NCBI GenBank assembly: GCA_004519485.1
Contig: CP038108.1
Span: 558,001 to 622,000 of the forward strand
DNA from: Nannochloropsis oceanica
Taxonomy: Eukaryota > Sar > Eustigmatophyceae > Eustigmatales > Monodopsidaceae
Direction: 5' to 3'
DNA length: 64,000 nt
Notes under the pieces: generated by a model
What the model was told of the DNA's origin: nothing
Seen by the model: the letters and a program-made list of their open reading frames with translations, nothing else
The model's database searches: none
Shown: positions 30,401 through 40,602 of the stretch, in pieces
Position numbering within the stretch: the stretch's first letter is position 1
Layout of the letters: every line of letters begins with the position of its first letter
Translations under genes and position numbers: made by a program

Positions 30401-31440
30401 GCTTCAGAGGCGGCTGTGATTGATGGACGAGATATCTTCGTATGCTAACTTCCCCTCTTGCTTTGTTCGTCGTCCTTGTGCAGCCGCCCGCCTGTGTGAG
30501 TTGGCAGGATAGGAAAGGAAGAGAGTGAGTTAGATTCGGCCGCGTTTCATGATGCGTCCGCATTGATCCATGCGCCAACACATTATCTATGTCATCGGAT
30601 GGGGCGCGGGTTCCCCTACTACTCGGGCACGATGCGATGGGGGGGTAATGAGGATGGCCTCCTCATCTCCTGCCAATTGCACAAGGACCAAAGTCGGTGA
30701 GCAAACGACAGGTGTGAGTGGAGGAGATAAAGGAACAGAGTAGCATAAGATGTTCCTATTTATGTGCTTATGAAGGTAACATGTCTTATTATATGGGCCC
30801 ATGGGGGTCACTTGGCAAGTACAGAAAAATGCTGCCGGTACATGTGTTTGGCAAGCACATACATATAAACAATGGACTCCTGGGTCGTAATAATGCTTGT
30901 GTAATGGGTGTACATAGGTTTGCTTCCGCTATTCATGGGTTTATTTTGCTATTTAAGGATGGCTTTGCAATTTATAATTTTTTATCCTCCCGGTCGAACA
31001 CACACCTGGGCCAGCACTTAAAAAGAAATGTTATATAAGTACAAATCAGTGGCGCTCTATTTATTTATCAATGGCCACTTTTTACTTTTGCGGAGTTGAA
31101 AACAACTTGTTTGACGAGTCTTGTATCGCGTGATATTCGTTGTTGGTGTCGTCCTTTCGGACGTACTCCAACGCTGGCTTTACGCAGTTTTGACAGTGAA
31201 ATACAAACACTTAGGAATAGAGGTTGTCATTCACAGAGGCAGCGATATTTTCACCTTGAGGCGAGCATACTCGGAACCAACGAAACACTCTCCCGACGCA
31301 AAGCTGTTCTTTCTACTTTTCCTTCTCTTTTTTGTTGAATTCCACAAGTAGATTTCGTCAAACATTCAGTCCATCATGGCTTCTCTATCTAAAATCATAT
31401 GTACAGACGCCCCCAGTCCTTCCCCGTATTACTACTTCTC
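30401..31440. other. Gene-free AT-rich region between RPAC2 and glycerol kinase
   Basis: About 1 kb, clearly AT-richer than the genes, between the 5' end of RPAC2 and the 3' end of glycerol kinase (both -). The longest frames begin at non-ATG codons and show no motif. I see no gene. Confidence 0.45.
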
Positions 31441-33579
31441 TCACCTCCCTCTACCCCCACTCCCCTGCATTCGACTCCCAATCACCAAGCCCACAACCAA
31501 CATTCCCAGTGTTCCTACCAACAAGGCCCCCCACGCCTTCGTTGCTGAGTACCGATTAGTCCCCTCATTCTCATCCCCCACCATCCCCGTCGGTCCCGAG
31601 GTAGTGAAACTCGCAAATCTCATTAATTTCAACGGCACCCCTCCCAGCTCCGCCTCCATATCAGTCTTTTTATCGACCCACCCTAGGGACCGTTGCACCG
31701 CTTTCTTCCACCCATGAATTAAGTTCTCCCTCGTCTTCGTCGGCATATAAGGATCCCATTTTTTCCCCACACTCCAGATACACCTGAGTTCCTCGAAATT
31801 CTTCCAAAACCCTACCGCTAGCCCAGCAGCAAAAGCCGCCCCTAATGCCGTGGTCTCCTTCGTTTGTGGAGTCAACACCGAGACATCCAACAAATCCGCC
31901 TGAAATTGCATCATCAAATTGTTCGCCGTCATCCCCCCATCGACCTTCAGAATCTGTAAGGACACCCCACTATCTTTTTCCATTGCTTCCAACACCTCCA
32001 AAATCTGAAAGGCCGCCGATTCAAGCGCCGCTCGGACCAGATGATGTTTGTCGTTAAATGCCGTCATTCCCACAATCACCCCCCGGGCATCGTCCCGCCA
32101 ATATGGCGCAAACAATCCGCTGAATGCCGGTACGAAAAATACCCCTCCATTATCATTGACTTTCCCGGCCAGAGCCTCGCTCTCCGCAGTCGAGGAGAGG
32201 AGGGAGAGGTTATCCCGCAGCCACTGAATTAATGACCCACAGTAAGCAACTGAGCCTTCAAGGGCGTACACCGGCGGGGAGTGTCCCAGCTTAAATGCCA
32301 CCGTCGTCAAGAGGCCCTTCGTGCTGGGTACGATGGTATTGCCAGTGTTCATCAAGAGGAAGGCGCCGGTGCCGTAGGTAGCTTTGGCTTGCCCTCCTTG
32401 GAAGCAGGTCTGGCCGAAGAGCGCGGATTGTTGATCGCCCATGATGCCCGCCAGACGAACGCCTTCCAAGGGGTTGGAAGTGGAGGCGGAGGAGGTGGAA
32501 GAGTCGGGGGAGGCGGCGGCGGAGGAGGTGACGGAGGGTGATCCCAAAGCGTAGATTTCGGAGGAGGACTTGATGGTGGGCAGCATGCCTTAAGGAGTAG
32601 GAGAAGGAAGATGAGAAATGACGAATTGAATGATGGTATGTCTGTCAGCATCTTTTTTTAAAAAAGCTACTGGTTCACCACATAATTTACATTCGAAGAC
32701 CACTGTGATTGATGACAAATGGAGACGCTTCTTGGAAGGAAAGGGTAGAGGGAGGAAGGAAGTATTTCCGACCTACCTTTCGGGATGCGAAGAATCTTGA
32801 GGATATAGTCATCCCATGTCAGGGTGGAAATATTCATTAGGAGCGTGCGGGAGGCGTTGGTCACATCGGTGATGTGCGTCTGAAGAAAAAGAATAGGGAG
32901 GAGGGACGGATGGAGAAAGGGCACGAGTTAGGGCGGAGGATGCCCCTTTTTCGAAAGGCGGCTCGCGCATGGAAAGAGTACAATATTCAATTGATCGCCA
33001 ACCACTCTTTCGCACAGATTATCCCCTCACCTCTCCATTCGTCAGCTTATAGATCAACCACGAATCCAACGTGCCGAAAATCGCCTCCCCCTTTTCCGCG
33101 TCTTCTCTTAACCCCGGTACATTATCCAACAACCATAAAATCTTCGTTGCGGAAAAATACGTCGCAATTGGCAAGCCTGTCAAGGCTCTAAATCTGTCCA
33201 TCCCCTTCCGGCTCGCCTTCTTGAGGTCTTCACAGATGCCCCGCGTTCGGGCATCATTCCAGACAATCACATTATAATATGGAATCCCCGTCGTCTTGTT
33301 CCAAACCAAGGTCGATTCCCGCTGGTTGGTGATCCCCACAGCCTCAAGCTGCTCCTTCTCCACTCCTGCGGAACCCATCGCTTCGCGGATGCATGTCACG
33401 GTGTTGTCCCAAATCTCCATCGGGTCATGCTCGACCCATCCAGGCTGGGGGTAGATTTGCGTGTGCTCCACTTGGTGTAAGCCTACGGCGTTGCCATTAT
33501 GGTTGTAGACCACAAATTTGGTGCTGGACGTGCCTTGGTCAATGGCTCCCACGAAGCGGTTGATCATGGAGCTCGACAT
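31441..33579 (-). CDS. GK: Glycerol kinase with C-terminal membrane anchor
   Basis: Glycerol kinase makes glycerol 3-phosphate from glycerol and ATP. Exons 33031-33579, 32777-32879 and 31441-32588 join in phase over introns of 151 and 188 nt, giving 599 aa. FGGY-family motifs: [15 protein letters not shown] (phosphate 1), [100 protein letters not shown] and [14 protein letters not shown]. After the kinase fold an extra tail of about 70 residues ends in a hydrophobic helix (about 570-589: [18 protein letters not shown]) and a short basic tip, a tail-anchor layout. It is divergent from the small membrane-protein gene at 34105. Confidence 0.95.
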
Positions 33580-34104
33580 GGGCTGTATTTGTGTGTGCTT
33601 TGGAACCGGTCGCAAGAAAGAGGGGAGGCCGCCCGGAAGGGAAGGCTTTTTGCGAGACGACGGATGATGAAGGGTAGGACGGCGCGCCAAAGCTTCCCTG
33701 CTGAGGAAAGGGAGAGGGGAGGAGAAGAAAATCGGAGTGAGGTTGGTTAATTAGAGTGCGGACGGTCTACGGATGCAACACTGTTTTATGTTGCAACATG
33801 AACGAGAAGCCTTCTGAGAGTGCTTCAACGTCGTCCGACGAGTCGACTGAGGATGATGACGATCTGGTAGACTGATTGTCTTGCCGACCCTAACCTGTCT
33901 TACCCACGTCTCCCCTCTCCCCACTACCTACGACCACAGACACAGGTAAAAGAAGCAGCAGCCACAGGTATTTCTTGTCATCGTCTTCTTTGCCAGAACA
34001 AGCAGCGTGTACACAGTCTACCTCCGCTGCATCAGACCGACCTCCCCGTTTCCCTTCCCTCTCCAGCTTCACACACAAGCTCACCTATCCTTTCGAAGGT
34101 CAAC
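33580..34104. promoter_or_regulatory. Divergent promoter region glycerol kinase / small membrane protein
   Basis: About 525 bp between start codons. A 25-codon acidic ORF at 33798-33875 lies upstream of the + strand gene and could be an upstream ORF in its leader. No named promoter motif. Confidence 0.35.
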
Positions 34105-34509
34105 ATGCCTTCCCTGATGACAACGTTGCGGGACTTGCAAGAGCGACATAAGCGATTCGTCAAAAAGGTGCACGCGTTCCGTATCCCGCTCTCTCCCCAA
34201 GGCAAGGCTGTAGCGCAAGTGGTGTATTTCTCTGTGCCGGTCGTGGCCGGCTACTTTATCATGGGCTGGGCCACAGACCGCGCCAAGGCCGAGATTCAAT
34301 ACAGCGACGACTACGATGAGGCCAAGAAAACCTCGGGTTTTGGTCGTGCCAGAGCGACAGGTACTGGAGGAGATGGGGTAGAGGCTGAGCGTGTGAAAAA
34401 GGCCATGCGGGTGACCCCGGAGACGGCTTCGATGGAGGACCAAATTGCCAGACAAAATATGGGTCTGCAGAGTTATTTGGATTCAATCCGGCATCAGAAG
34501 AAGAGATGA
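34105..34509 (+). CDS. Unknown small single-pass membrane protein
   Basis: I do not recognise the family. The 134-aa product has a basic N-terminal helix (TTLRDLQERHKRFVKKVHAF), one clear membrane segment (about 38-55, AQVVYFSVPVVAGYFIMGWA), then a charged soluble part ending YLDSIRHQKKR. The layout, with a basic amphipathic head before one helix containing PVVAGYF, resembles small inner-membrane subunits or assembly factors of mitochondrial respiratory complexes, but that is inference. Single exon; the ATG at 34105 has a good context (caacATGCC). Confidence 0.6.
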   Translation: MPSLMTTLRDLQERHKRFVKKVHAFRIPLSPQGKAVAQVVYFSVPVVAGYFIMGWATDRAKAEIQYSDDYDEAKKTSGFGRARATGTGGDGVEAERVKKAMRVTPETASMEDQIARQNMGLQSYLDSIRHQKKR

Positions 34510-34933
34510 AACGATAGCATGGATAGGATGGTCTTCCTCTGCTCGCGTCGCCTAGGACCAGATTTTGAGTCCTTCTTGCCTTCTGTCGAGGCAACGGCAG
34601 ATTGGTAGAAAGCAGAAGCATGTACAGGCGTTGTACCTATGTCAACACACTCTAAACCAGACAAAGAGGAAGGATGAAAAGAAGACATTGTGCTTTCTTG
34701 CATTCCTTCTCCTCACCTTTCCCCTCTCCTTTGCTGTACGAGGTGCGCGCCTCGCGCTGGCCTCCGCTCATTTCCTTTCCTCTACTTTCCTGGCTTTTCT
34801 CATTCTCCCCACTTCCTACGAACCCACCACCACCACAGAGCCATGCCCGCCAAATTTATAATCAAGATATAGAAACTAGTCCAAAAGGTAAACCTTCCTG
34901 TAGTATTATCAGCAATAATTGAACCAAGCCGCA
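34510..34933. other. Same-strand spacer upstream of YqgF
   Basis: 424 bp between two + strand genes, pyrimidine-rich then AT-rich near the YqgF start. Probably the 3' UTR of one and promoter of the other; no gene. Confidence 0.45.
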
Positions 34934-35629
34934 ATGGCCCTCCCTCACCCCTCCTCCGCCGCGACCCGGCGCCTCATCAAGCTTCTTCGTCCCGAAGCAC
35001 TAGCCAAGTACCTCCACCACGTCCGCTCGTCCAACCCTCTTCCTTCTCCTCAACTCCCTCATGCCGTGACCGGCTCTAACAGCACTGTCTGTCTTCTTGG
35101 ACTCGATGTGGGGGGTCGGAAGATAGGTGTGTCTATTGCAGACTGGACGTTAAGTATCGCAAGGCCCTTGACGAGGATCGATCGCCCTCCCAGACGCCGA
35201 CAGCAGCAGCAACATGCGCAGCAGCAACGAGAGCAGGAGAGTTTCCCGGCCTTTTTCGGTAAGGAGTTGAACAAGTTAATAGAGAGGCATAACGCGGCGG
35301 GGTTGGTAGTGGGATACCCCCTCACACTTTGGGAGGGGAGGGAAGGAGTGAGGTGTCAAGAGGTGGTTAATTTTATGTCGTGCGTTTATCGAGAATCATC
35401 GCAAGAGGTCCTCGTTCCCTTTACGGTATGGGATGAAAGGATGACGACGCAGGTGGCGAGGGAGGCATTGAGAGGGGAGGGGGAGGGTTTAGGGGAAGGG
35501 GCGGGGGATGGAGTGGGAAAGAGGAGAAGGAAGGGGGAGGGGAGACGGCAGGAAGTGGAAGATGCGGTGGCAGCGACGATTATGTTGCAGGATTATTTGG
35601 AAAGACACGTGCGCCCGAGCATTGCTTGA
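34934..35629 (+). CDS. yqgF: YqgF/RuvX-family nuclease-like protein
   Basis: YqgF (RuvX) is an RNase-H-fold protein needed for 16S rRNA 5'-end maturation in bacteria; eukaryotic copies usually act in organelles. The 231-aa product has the four expected blocks: LLGLDVGGRKIGVSIAD (first catalytic Asp), GLVVGYPLTLWEG, FTVWDERMTTQVA and EDAVAATIMLQDYLE (last Asp). Insertions set it apart: a Gln-rich RRRQQQQHAQQQRE after the second strand and a Gly/Glu- then Lys/Arg-rich segment before the final helix. The N-terminal 45 residues are basic and could target an organelle, but no signal peptide is visible. The frame's first ATG is 34934. It converges with the homoserine acyltransferase gene. Confidence 0.88.
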   Translation: MALPHPSSAATRRLIKLLRPEALAKYLHHVRSSNPLPSPQLPHAVTGSNSTVCLLGLDVGGRKIGVSIADWTLSIARPLTRIDRPPRRRQQQQHAQQQREQESFPAFFGKELNKLIERHNAAGLVVGYPLTLWEGREGVRCQEVVNFMSCVYRESSQEVLVPFTVWDERMTTQVAREALRGEGEGLGEGAGDGVGKRRRKGEGRRQEVEDAVAATIMLQDYLERHVRPSIA

Positions 35630-35955
35630 AAGGAGGGAGGGAGGGAGGGGAGGGAAAAGGAAGGGGGGGAGAAGAATTGCGAAGTACCGATACATGTTCC
35701 TACTTAAAGAAAGAAGCAACTGATGAGAAAACTGTGGAAGCAGCAGCAACAGCGGCAGCAGCCACATTTGATTCTTCGCTTCTCCCAAGGGGACAAAAGA
35801 GCGCTTTATTGCAAAAATAACAAGGTGTTTTTATATAGTCCTATCTATCTTCCCGTCACCCACTCTCATGCTTGCACCATTCGTTCTCGATCTCATCAAA
35901 CTCCACCCTCCTTCCCCCCCTAACCGCCTCCCTCCCTTCCCTTCCTCGCCCCGCA
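35630..35955. other. Convergent spacer YqgF / homoserine acyltransferase
   Basis: 326 bp with a purine-rich start and pyrimidine-rich end, holding both 3' ends; no gene seen. Confidence 0.5.
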
Positions 35956-37838
35956 CTACAGTCGATGCTCCTTCAAGAACTCCTTCATCGCCCCCCCCAC
36001 CTGCTCCTGCTCCAGTAAAAACCCGTCATGCCCCTCCCTACTCCTTACCACCCTTAATTCTCCCTTCGGAATCAACCGGGCCATCTCCTCCTGTTCATGC
36101 AAGGGGTACAAGACGTCACTGTCAATCCCCAGCACCAACACCGGCACCCGCAGGCCCTTCAGCGCCACCTCCATGCCTCCCCTCCCCCTCCCCACATCAT
36201 GAGAGTCCATTTTTTCCGTTAATCTCACATAGGTCAAGGCGTCGAATCGCGACAAGAATTTCTGTCCTTGGTATTCCAAATACCGCCTCACCTCAAACCT
36301 CCCATCCTCCGCCTGTGCCCTCCCGAATTTATTTTCGAACCCATGGGGAGTTCTGTAGGAGAACATGGCAATCTGCCGCGCCACTGCCAGCCCCTGCAAC
36401 GGGGGACGAGTGTGATCGAATTCGCCCCCACGCCAGAGGGGGTCTGCGTAAATGGCTTGGCGCTGCGTCTCGGAGATGCCGATCTGCCACGCCGTGTGAC
36501 GGGCCCCGCACGCGATCACCACCGCAGAACGCACAAAATTCTCCTCATTTTCATTGTTGTTGCTGCTGTGATTTTTGTTGCTGTTACCGAGGAAGACCCA
36601 TTCCAGGGCTTGCATCCCTCCCAAGGAACCTCCTACCACACAGGCAACCGAACGGGCACCCAATGCCTCCTTCAACATGCGTATGTGCAGGGCCACCGTG
36701 TCGCGGATAGTCACCTGGGGGAAGCGCACACCGTAGGGTCGGCCCGTCGCCGGATCGAGGGACGTGGGGCCGGTAGTGCCGTAGCAGGAGCCTGGTTGGA
36801 GGGAGGGAGAGAGGTAGGGAGGGAGGGGTGGTGGGTGCTGTGAGCCTCGTATCAGCTGGCCGTTGCGAGGTTCAAAGCCGTGCTGACGTCTTTCCTACAC
36901 CAATGCTCCTTGCCCTCCTCCCCTCCTTCCTGCCCTTCCTCCATATGTACCCAAGATGTTCGCGCACACAACGAGGTACTTGTCGGTATCGAAGGCTTTC
37001 CCGGGCCCCAGGATGGAGGACCACCACGTATCCAACCGGGCATTCCCCGTAAGGGCATGGCATACAACCAAGACGTTGTCTTTCGCTTCGTTCAGGTGCC
37101 CAAAGGTGTTGTAGCGTACTTCCACGTCCCGCATGGCCACGCTGGGAAGGAAAGGGGAAAATGAGGAGGACAGATGGATGGAAGTGGGAGAATCGTGAGA
37201 TTGGTGTGGTAGCTCTGCGGATACCGGCGCCCTTGAATTACTAAGCTTTCTTTTGCTCTTTCCCTTCCCTGCGACCCTAATTCTCCTCCCTCTCTTTATC
37301 TCTTGCTCATACATTATCACCAAAAAAGTGCCGGTGTCTCCAGCCCCCCCCCCCCAGTCCTGTCATTCCTTCCTCCCCCCGTCCCCCAATCCGCTTCCCC
37401 TTTTCATCTCCTGCATCCCCGCAAAATCACGTACCCGCTCTCCGTCGTGAAATGCGGTACCACATATGTCTGTCCCGATGCATCCATGTTGCCGTATTCA
37501 TCCTTGAGCAACACGGCTTCTCCCGGGGCGGCGGCCGAAGTGGCCAGCCCACGGTGGGAGGGAGTCATTAGCGTGCTAGGAGACGCGATGCTGCTACTGT
37601 TGCTGTTGCTGCTGCTGCTGCTGATACTGCTGCTGCCCTTATCCTTGCCCGAGCCAGTCGTAAACACATGGAGGGGCATGGTGACGTGGTTATTCGCTTG
37701 ATGGAGGCTTGGTGGTGGGGCGGGAAGCGTGATGCCGCTGTCCCTGCTGATGCTACTGTCACTCAGGCAAACTGGACTGCCGCGAGTCAAAGCTCGTCGA
37801 GGGGTTGTGACCACAATACGCAGCAATGCTGCCCTCAT
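35956..37838 (-). CDS. metX: Homoserine O-acetyltransferase (MetX/Met2 type)
   Basis: MetX-type enzymes acylate homoserine in methionine synthesis. Exons 37435-37838, 36951-37141 and 35956-36791 join in phase over introns of 293 and 159 nt, giving 476 aa. Motifs of the alpha/beta-hydrolase fold: VEVRYNTFGHLNEAKDNVLVV, CHALTGNARLDTWW, GSCYGTTGPTSLDP, VVGGSLGGMQALEW (nucleophile Ser), GIDSDVLYPLHEQ (catalytic Asp) and REGHDGFLLE (catalytic His). The N-terminus (MRAALLRIVVTTPRRALTRG) is basic and amphipathic, so mitochondrial targeting is plausible. A Ser-rich stretch follows, and an Asn-rich loop (SNKNHSSNNNENEEN) sits after the nucleophile. Whether acetyl- or succinyl-CoA is used cannot be read from sequence. 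Divergent from prolidase. Confidence 0.92.
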
Positions 37839-38390
37839 GCTCTAGCCCCCGAACACCAACCAAGCATTGGCGTGGCGTCGACTTTCCTGTCTGGAGTCGC
37901 AGTGGGAGGGAAGGGGGGGGGCGTGGAAGGGGACATGAGCGAGGATACGCCTCCGAGGAGGCTCCGACTGGGAGGAGTCCTACACGAGACGGCCGGTCCA
38001 GGTTGAACATTGTGCAGCCATACATGATGACCTCGTGACCAAAGCAGCTATGCAGACCAACGAAGCACTCCATCATCATCATAACGACGACGACAAGGTT
38101 CTACAGTAGCAGACTTCGCCCGCAGGCCAGGAAGGACAAAGCCAGCATGCTGCACCGCCGGGACCGTGATCGTCGCCCGTCCCAACGGCTTCTTCACCGT
38201 CCTTCATGTCACATGCGGCTAGCTATTCAAGCAGAGCTGCTCCATAAACGTGCTCCTCTCTAACACAGGCAGGTTAAGGAGCAAGAAGACTGTGGGTTAG
38301 CGCTTGGGTGTGCGGCTTATAATTTCCAATATCCCTCGCCTCATCGTTTCCGCCTCCTCACCCCTTCCCCGCCTCCCATGAACAGATAAC
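37839..38390. promoter_or_regulatory. Divergent promoter region homoserine acyltransferase / prolidase
   Basis: About 552 bp between start codons. No recognised element; shared or back-to-back promoters inferred. Confidence 0.4.
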
Positions 38391-40055
38391 ATGGCCCCCC
38401 CTCCCCCTGCCACCGCCTCAGCCGCCGACGACGCACATGGTCACGTGGGACACGTGGCATTGAACCGCATCCCGCATGGTGCACCCGTGCATCGCCGCTT
38501 GGACAACCCGACCTTGACGGCCACCATGCCTCCGATGGTAGTGCCCATGTCATTGTACGCTGAGAACCGGCAGAAACTCTGCGCACGCCTCAAGAAGAAG
38601 CTGGCCTCGACGACTTTCAAAAGAGCAATAGTGCTGATGGAGGGCGGGAAAGAGGAGTATAGGTATGAATCCGACGCAGAGAAGATCTTTCGGCAGGAGT
38701 CGTCGTTTGCGTACTTGTTTGGGGTGAAGGAGCCGGGGTTCTATGGGACGATCGATGTGGAGAGTGGGAAGACGACGTTGTACACGCCGAGGCTACCCGT
38801 CGAGTATGCGGTGTGGATGGGTAAGATTCAGCCACCATCTCATTTTAAGGCTCTGTATGAAGTGGACGAGGTGATGTTTGTGGATGAATTGGCAAAGCAC
38901 CTAGTGGGAGGGAAGGAGGGAGAGGCGGGGGACGAGGTTGCGCGCCCAGATCTTCTGCTGCTCAACCAGGGCCTGAATACCGACAGTGGGAATATGGCAA
39001 AGCCTGCTTTTGTGGAGGGGGTGACGCCTTCGCCGCCGACGGCGAAAGAGGGAGGGAAGAAAGGTGGGTCGGTGGAGTGTGATTACGAGATGCTTTACCC
39101 TGAGTTGGTGGAATGCCGCGTGTTCAAGTCGGAGGCGGAGTTGCAGGTGATGCAGTACGTGAACGATATAAGTAGCGATGCTCATTTGGCGGTGATGGGA
39201 CAGGTGAAAGTAGGAATGACTGAGTACCAGTTGGAGTCGCTGTTTCTCCACCACGGCTACTTCTTTGGTGGTTGTCGGCATGTGGCCTACACGTCTATAT
39301 GTGGCTGTGGACCGAATGCGGCGACGCTGCATTACGGGCATGCGGGAGCTCCGAACGATAGGTTGATCAGGGAGGGGGATATGCTATTGTTAGACATGGG
39401 CGCGGAATATAAGTGCTATACATCGGACATCACGTGTTCATTCCCGGCGACGGGGAGATTTTCTGCGGACCAAAGGATGATATTCGAGTGCGTGCAGGCC
39501 ATGCAGTTTGCGGTGCTGGATGCATTGAAGCCAGGCGTAGCATGGGTGGATATGCATGCGCTTGCGTATCGCGTGGGGTTGGAAAAGCTAGTGGAAGGCG
39601 GATTGCTCAAGGGGGGGGTGGAGGAGATGATGAAGGAGAATTTAATGAGCTTCTTCATGCCGCACGGTCTGGGTCATTTCATGGGCTTGGATGTGCATGA
39701 TGTTGGGGGATTCCCGCCTTCGTTGGGGCTGAAGCGGGATGAGAGGAAAGGGTTCAAGAATCTGCGGACGGGGAGGAGGATGGAGGTGGGGATGGTTATC
39801 ACCGTGGAGCCGGGGGTGTACTTCATCGATTTGTTGATGGACGAGCTGGTGGGCGATGAAAGGGTCAATAAATTTGTCAATGTTGAGATGTTGGAGAGTC
39901 GGTTTAGGGGCTTCGGTGGGGTGAGGCTGGAGGATGACGTGGTGATTGTGGAAGGGGGGGTGAGGAATATGACGAGGGCCCCGCGAACGGTGGAGGACGT
40001 GGAAGCCGTTATGGCGGGCAAGATTACGACAAAAGAGGAGTTGTTCAAAAAGTGA
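38391..40055 (+). CDS. PEPD: Xaa-Pro dipeptidase (prolidase, M24B)
   Basis: Prolidase cleaves X-Pro dipeptides with a two-metal centre. The 554-aa single-exon product has an N-terminal aminopeptidase-P domain (FKRAIVLMEGG, SSFAYLFGVKEPGFYG) and a pita-bread domain with all five ligands: Asp in LLLDMGAEY, Asp in TSDITCSFP, His in PHGLGHFMGLDVHDVGG, Glu in ITVEPGVYF and Glu in GVRLEDDV. HHGYFFGGCRHVAYTSICGCG is the prolidase-specific block. Two Gly/Lys-rich insertions lie before the catalytic domain. The last 20 codons and the stop are part of a 73-bp tandem duplication that continues past the gene. Confidence 0.95.
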   Translation: MAPPPPATASAADDAHGHVGHVALNRIPHGAPVHRRLDNPTLTATMPPMVVPMSLYAENRQKLCARLKKKLASTTFKRAIVLMEGGKEEYRYESDAEKIFRQESSFAYLFGVKEPGFYGTIDVESGKTTLYTPRLPVEYAVWMGKIQPPSHFKALYEVDEVMFVDELAKHLVGGKEGEAGDEVARPDLLLLNQGLNTDSGNMAKPAFVEGVTPSPPTAKEGGKKGGSVECDYEMLYPELVECRVFKSEAELQVMQYVNDISSDAHLAVMGQVKVGMTEYQLESLFLHHGYFFGGCRHVAYTSICGCGPNAATLHYGHAGAPNDRLIREGDMLLLDMGAEYKCYTSDITCSFPATGRFSADQRMIFECVQAMQFAVLDALKPGVAWVDMHALAYRVGLEKLVEGGLLKGGVEEMMKENLMSFFMPHGLGHFMGLDVHDVGGFPPSLGLKRDERKGFKNLRTGRRMEVGMVITVEPGVYFIDLLMDELVGDERVNKFVNVEMLESRFRGFGGVRLEDDVVIVEGGVRNMTRAPRTVEDVEAVMAGKITTKEELFKK

Positions 40056-40137
40056 TGAGGAGGGGGAGGACGTGGAAGCCGTTATGGCGGGCAAGATTAC
40101 GATGAAAGAGGAGTTGTTCAAAAAGTGATGAGGAGGG
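39992..40137. repeat. 73-bp tandem duplication across the prolidase stop codon
   Basis: Unit one (39992-40064) encodes the end of the protein from EDVEAVMAGKIT through FKK and the stop; unit two (40065-40137) repeats it with about two changes (ACGACAAAAG against ACGATGAAAG). The second copy lies wholly in the 3' UTR. Its near identity suggests recent origin. Confidence 0.9.
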
Positions 40138-40602
40138 AGGGCGGCAGGGAAGGGGGGTGGGGGACAGAGAAAAACGGGAGAAGTAATGAAGAGTGCGTGG
40201 ATGAGAGGGCGAGGGAGGGAGAGTGGGTGTTGGTGTGAGAGTGAGTGAGAGTGAGAGGCGCAGAGACAGGGAAAGACAGAGAGAAAGAGACAAAGGGAGA
40301 CAGAAAACGTGAGAGAAAGACAGGGGGACAGAAAGAAACAGAGAGATGGCAAATACAAATGAGAAAACGACGGGAGAGAAATAAGAGAAAATATGCAATA
40401 CTAATCAACGAAAGACAAACCTATCCAGCTATTTCCTGAGTTACCCCCCTCTATTGCACCGTCCATTCCTTTAAAGTCATTGTTAATCATTGTACCTACT
40501 TTAGTAATACACTATTTATCCTTCTAACTCCTCCCCCCCCTCATCCTCCGTCTCCTTATCCTCCTCGTCTTCTTCTTCGCGTTGTTCTTCATCTGTACCA
40601 TC
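40056..40602. other. Convergent region with GA-rich tract
   Basis: After the duplicated unit a purine-rich GAGA tract runs from about 40140 to 40390, then AT- and CT-rich sequence up to the 3' end of the CpeT/CRL-like gene. No gene. Confidence 0.5.

Noticed and set aside
30718-31038. 106-codon + strand frame in the AT-rich gap.
   Set aside because: It opens with GTG rather than ATG, has no motif and no splice support.
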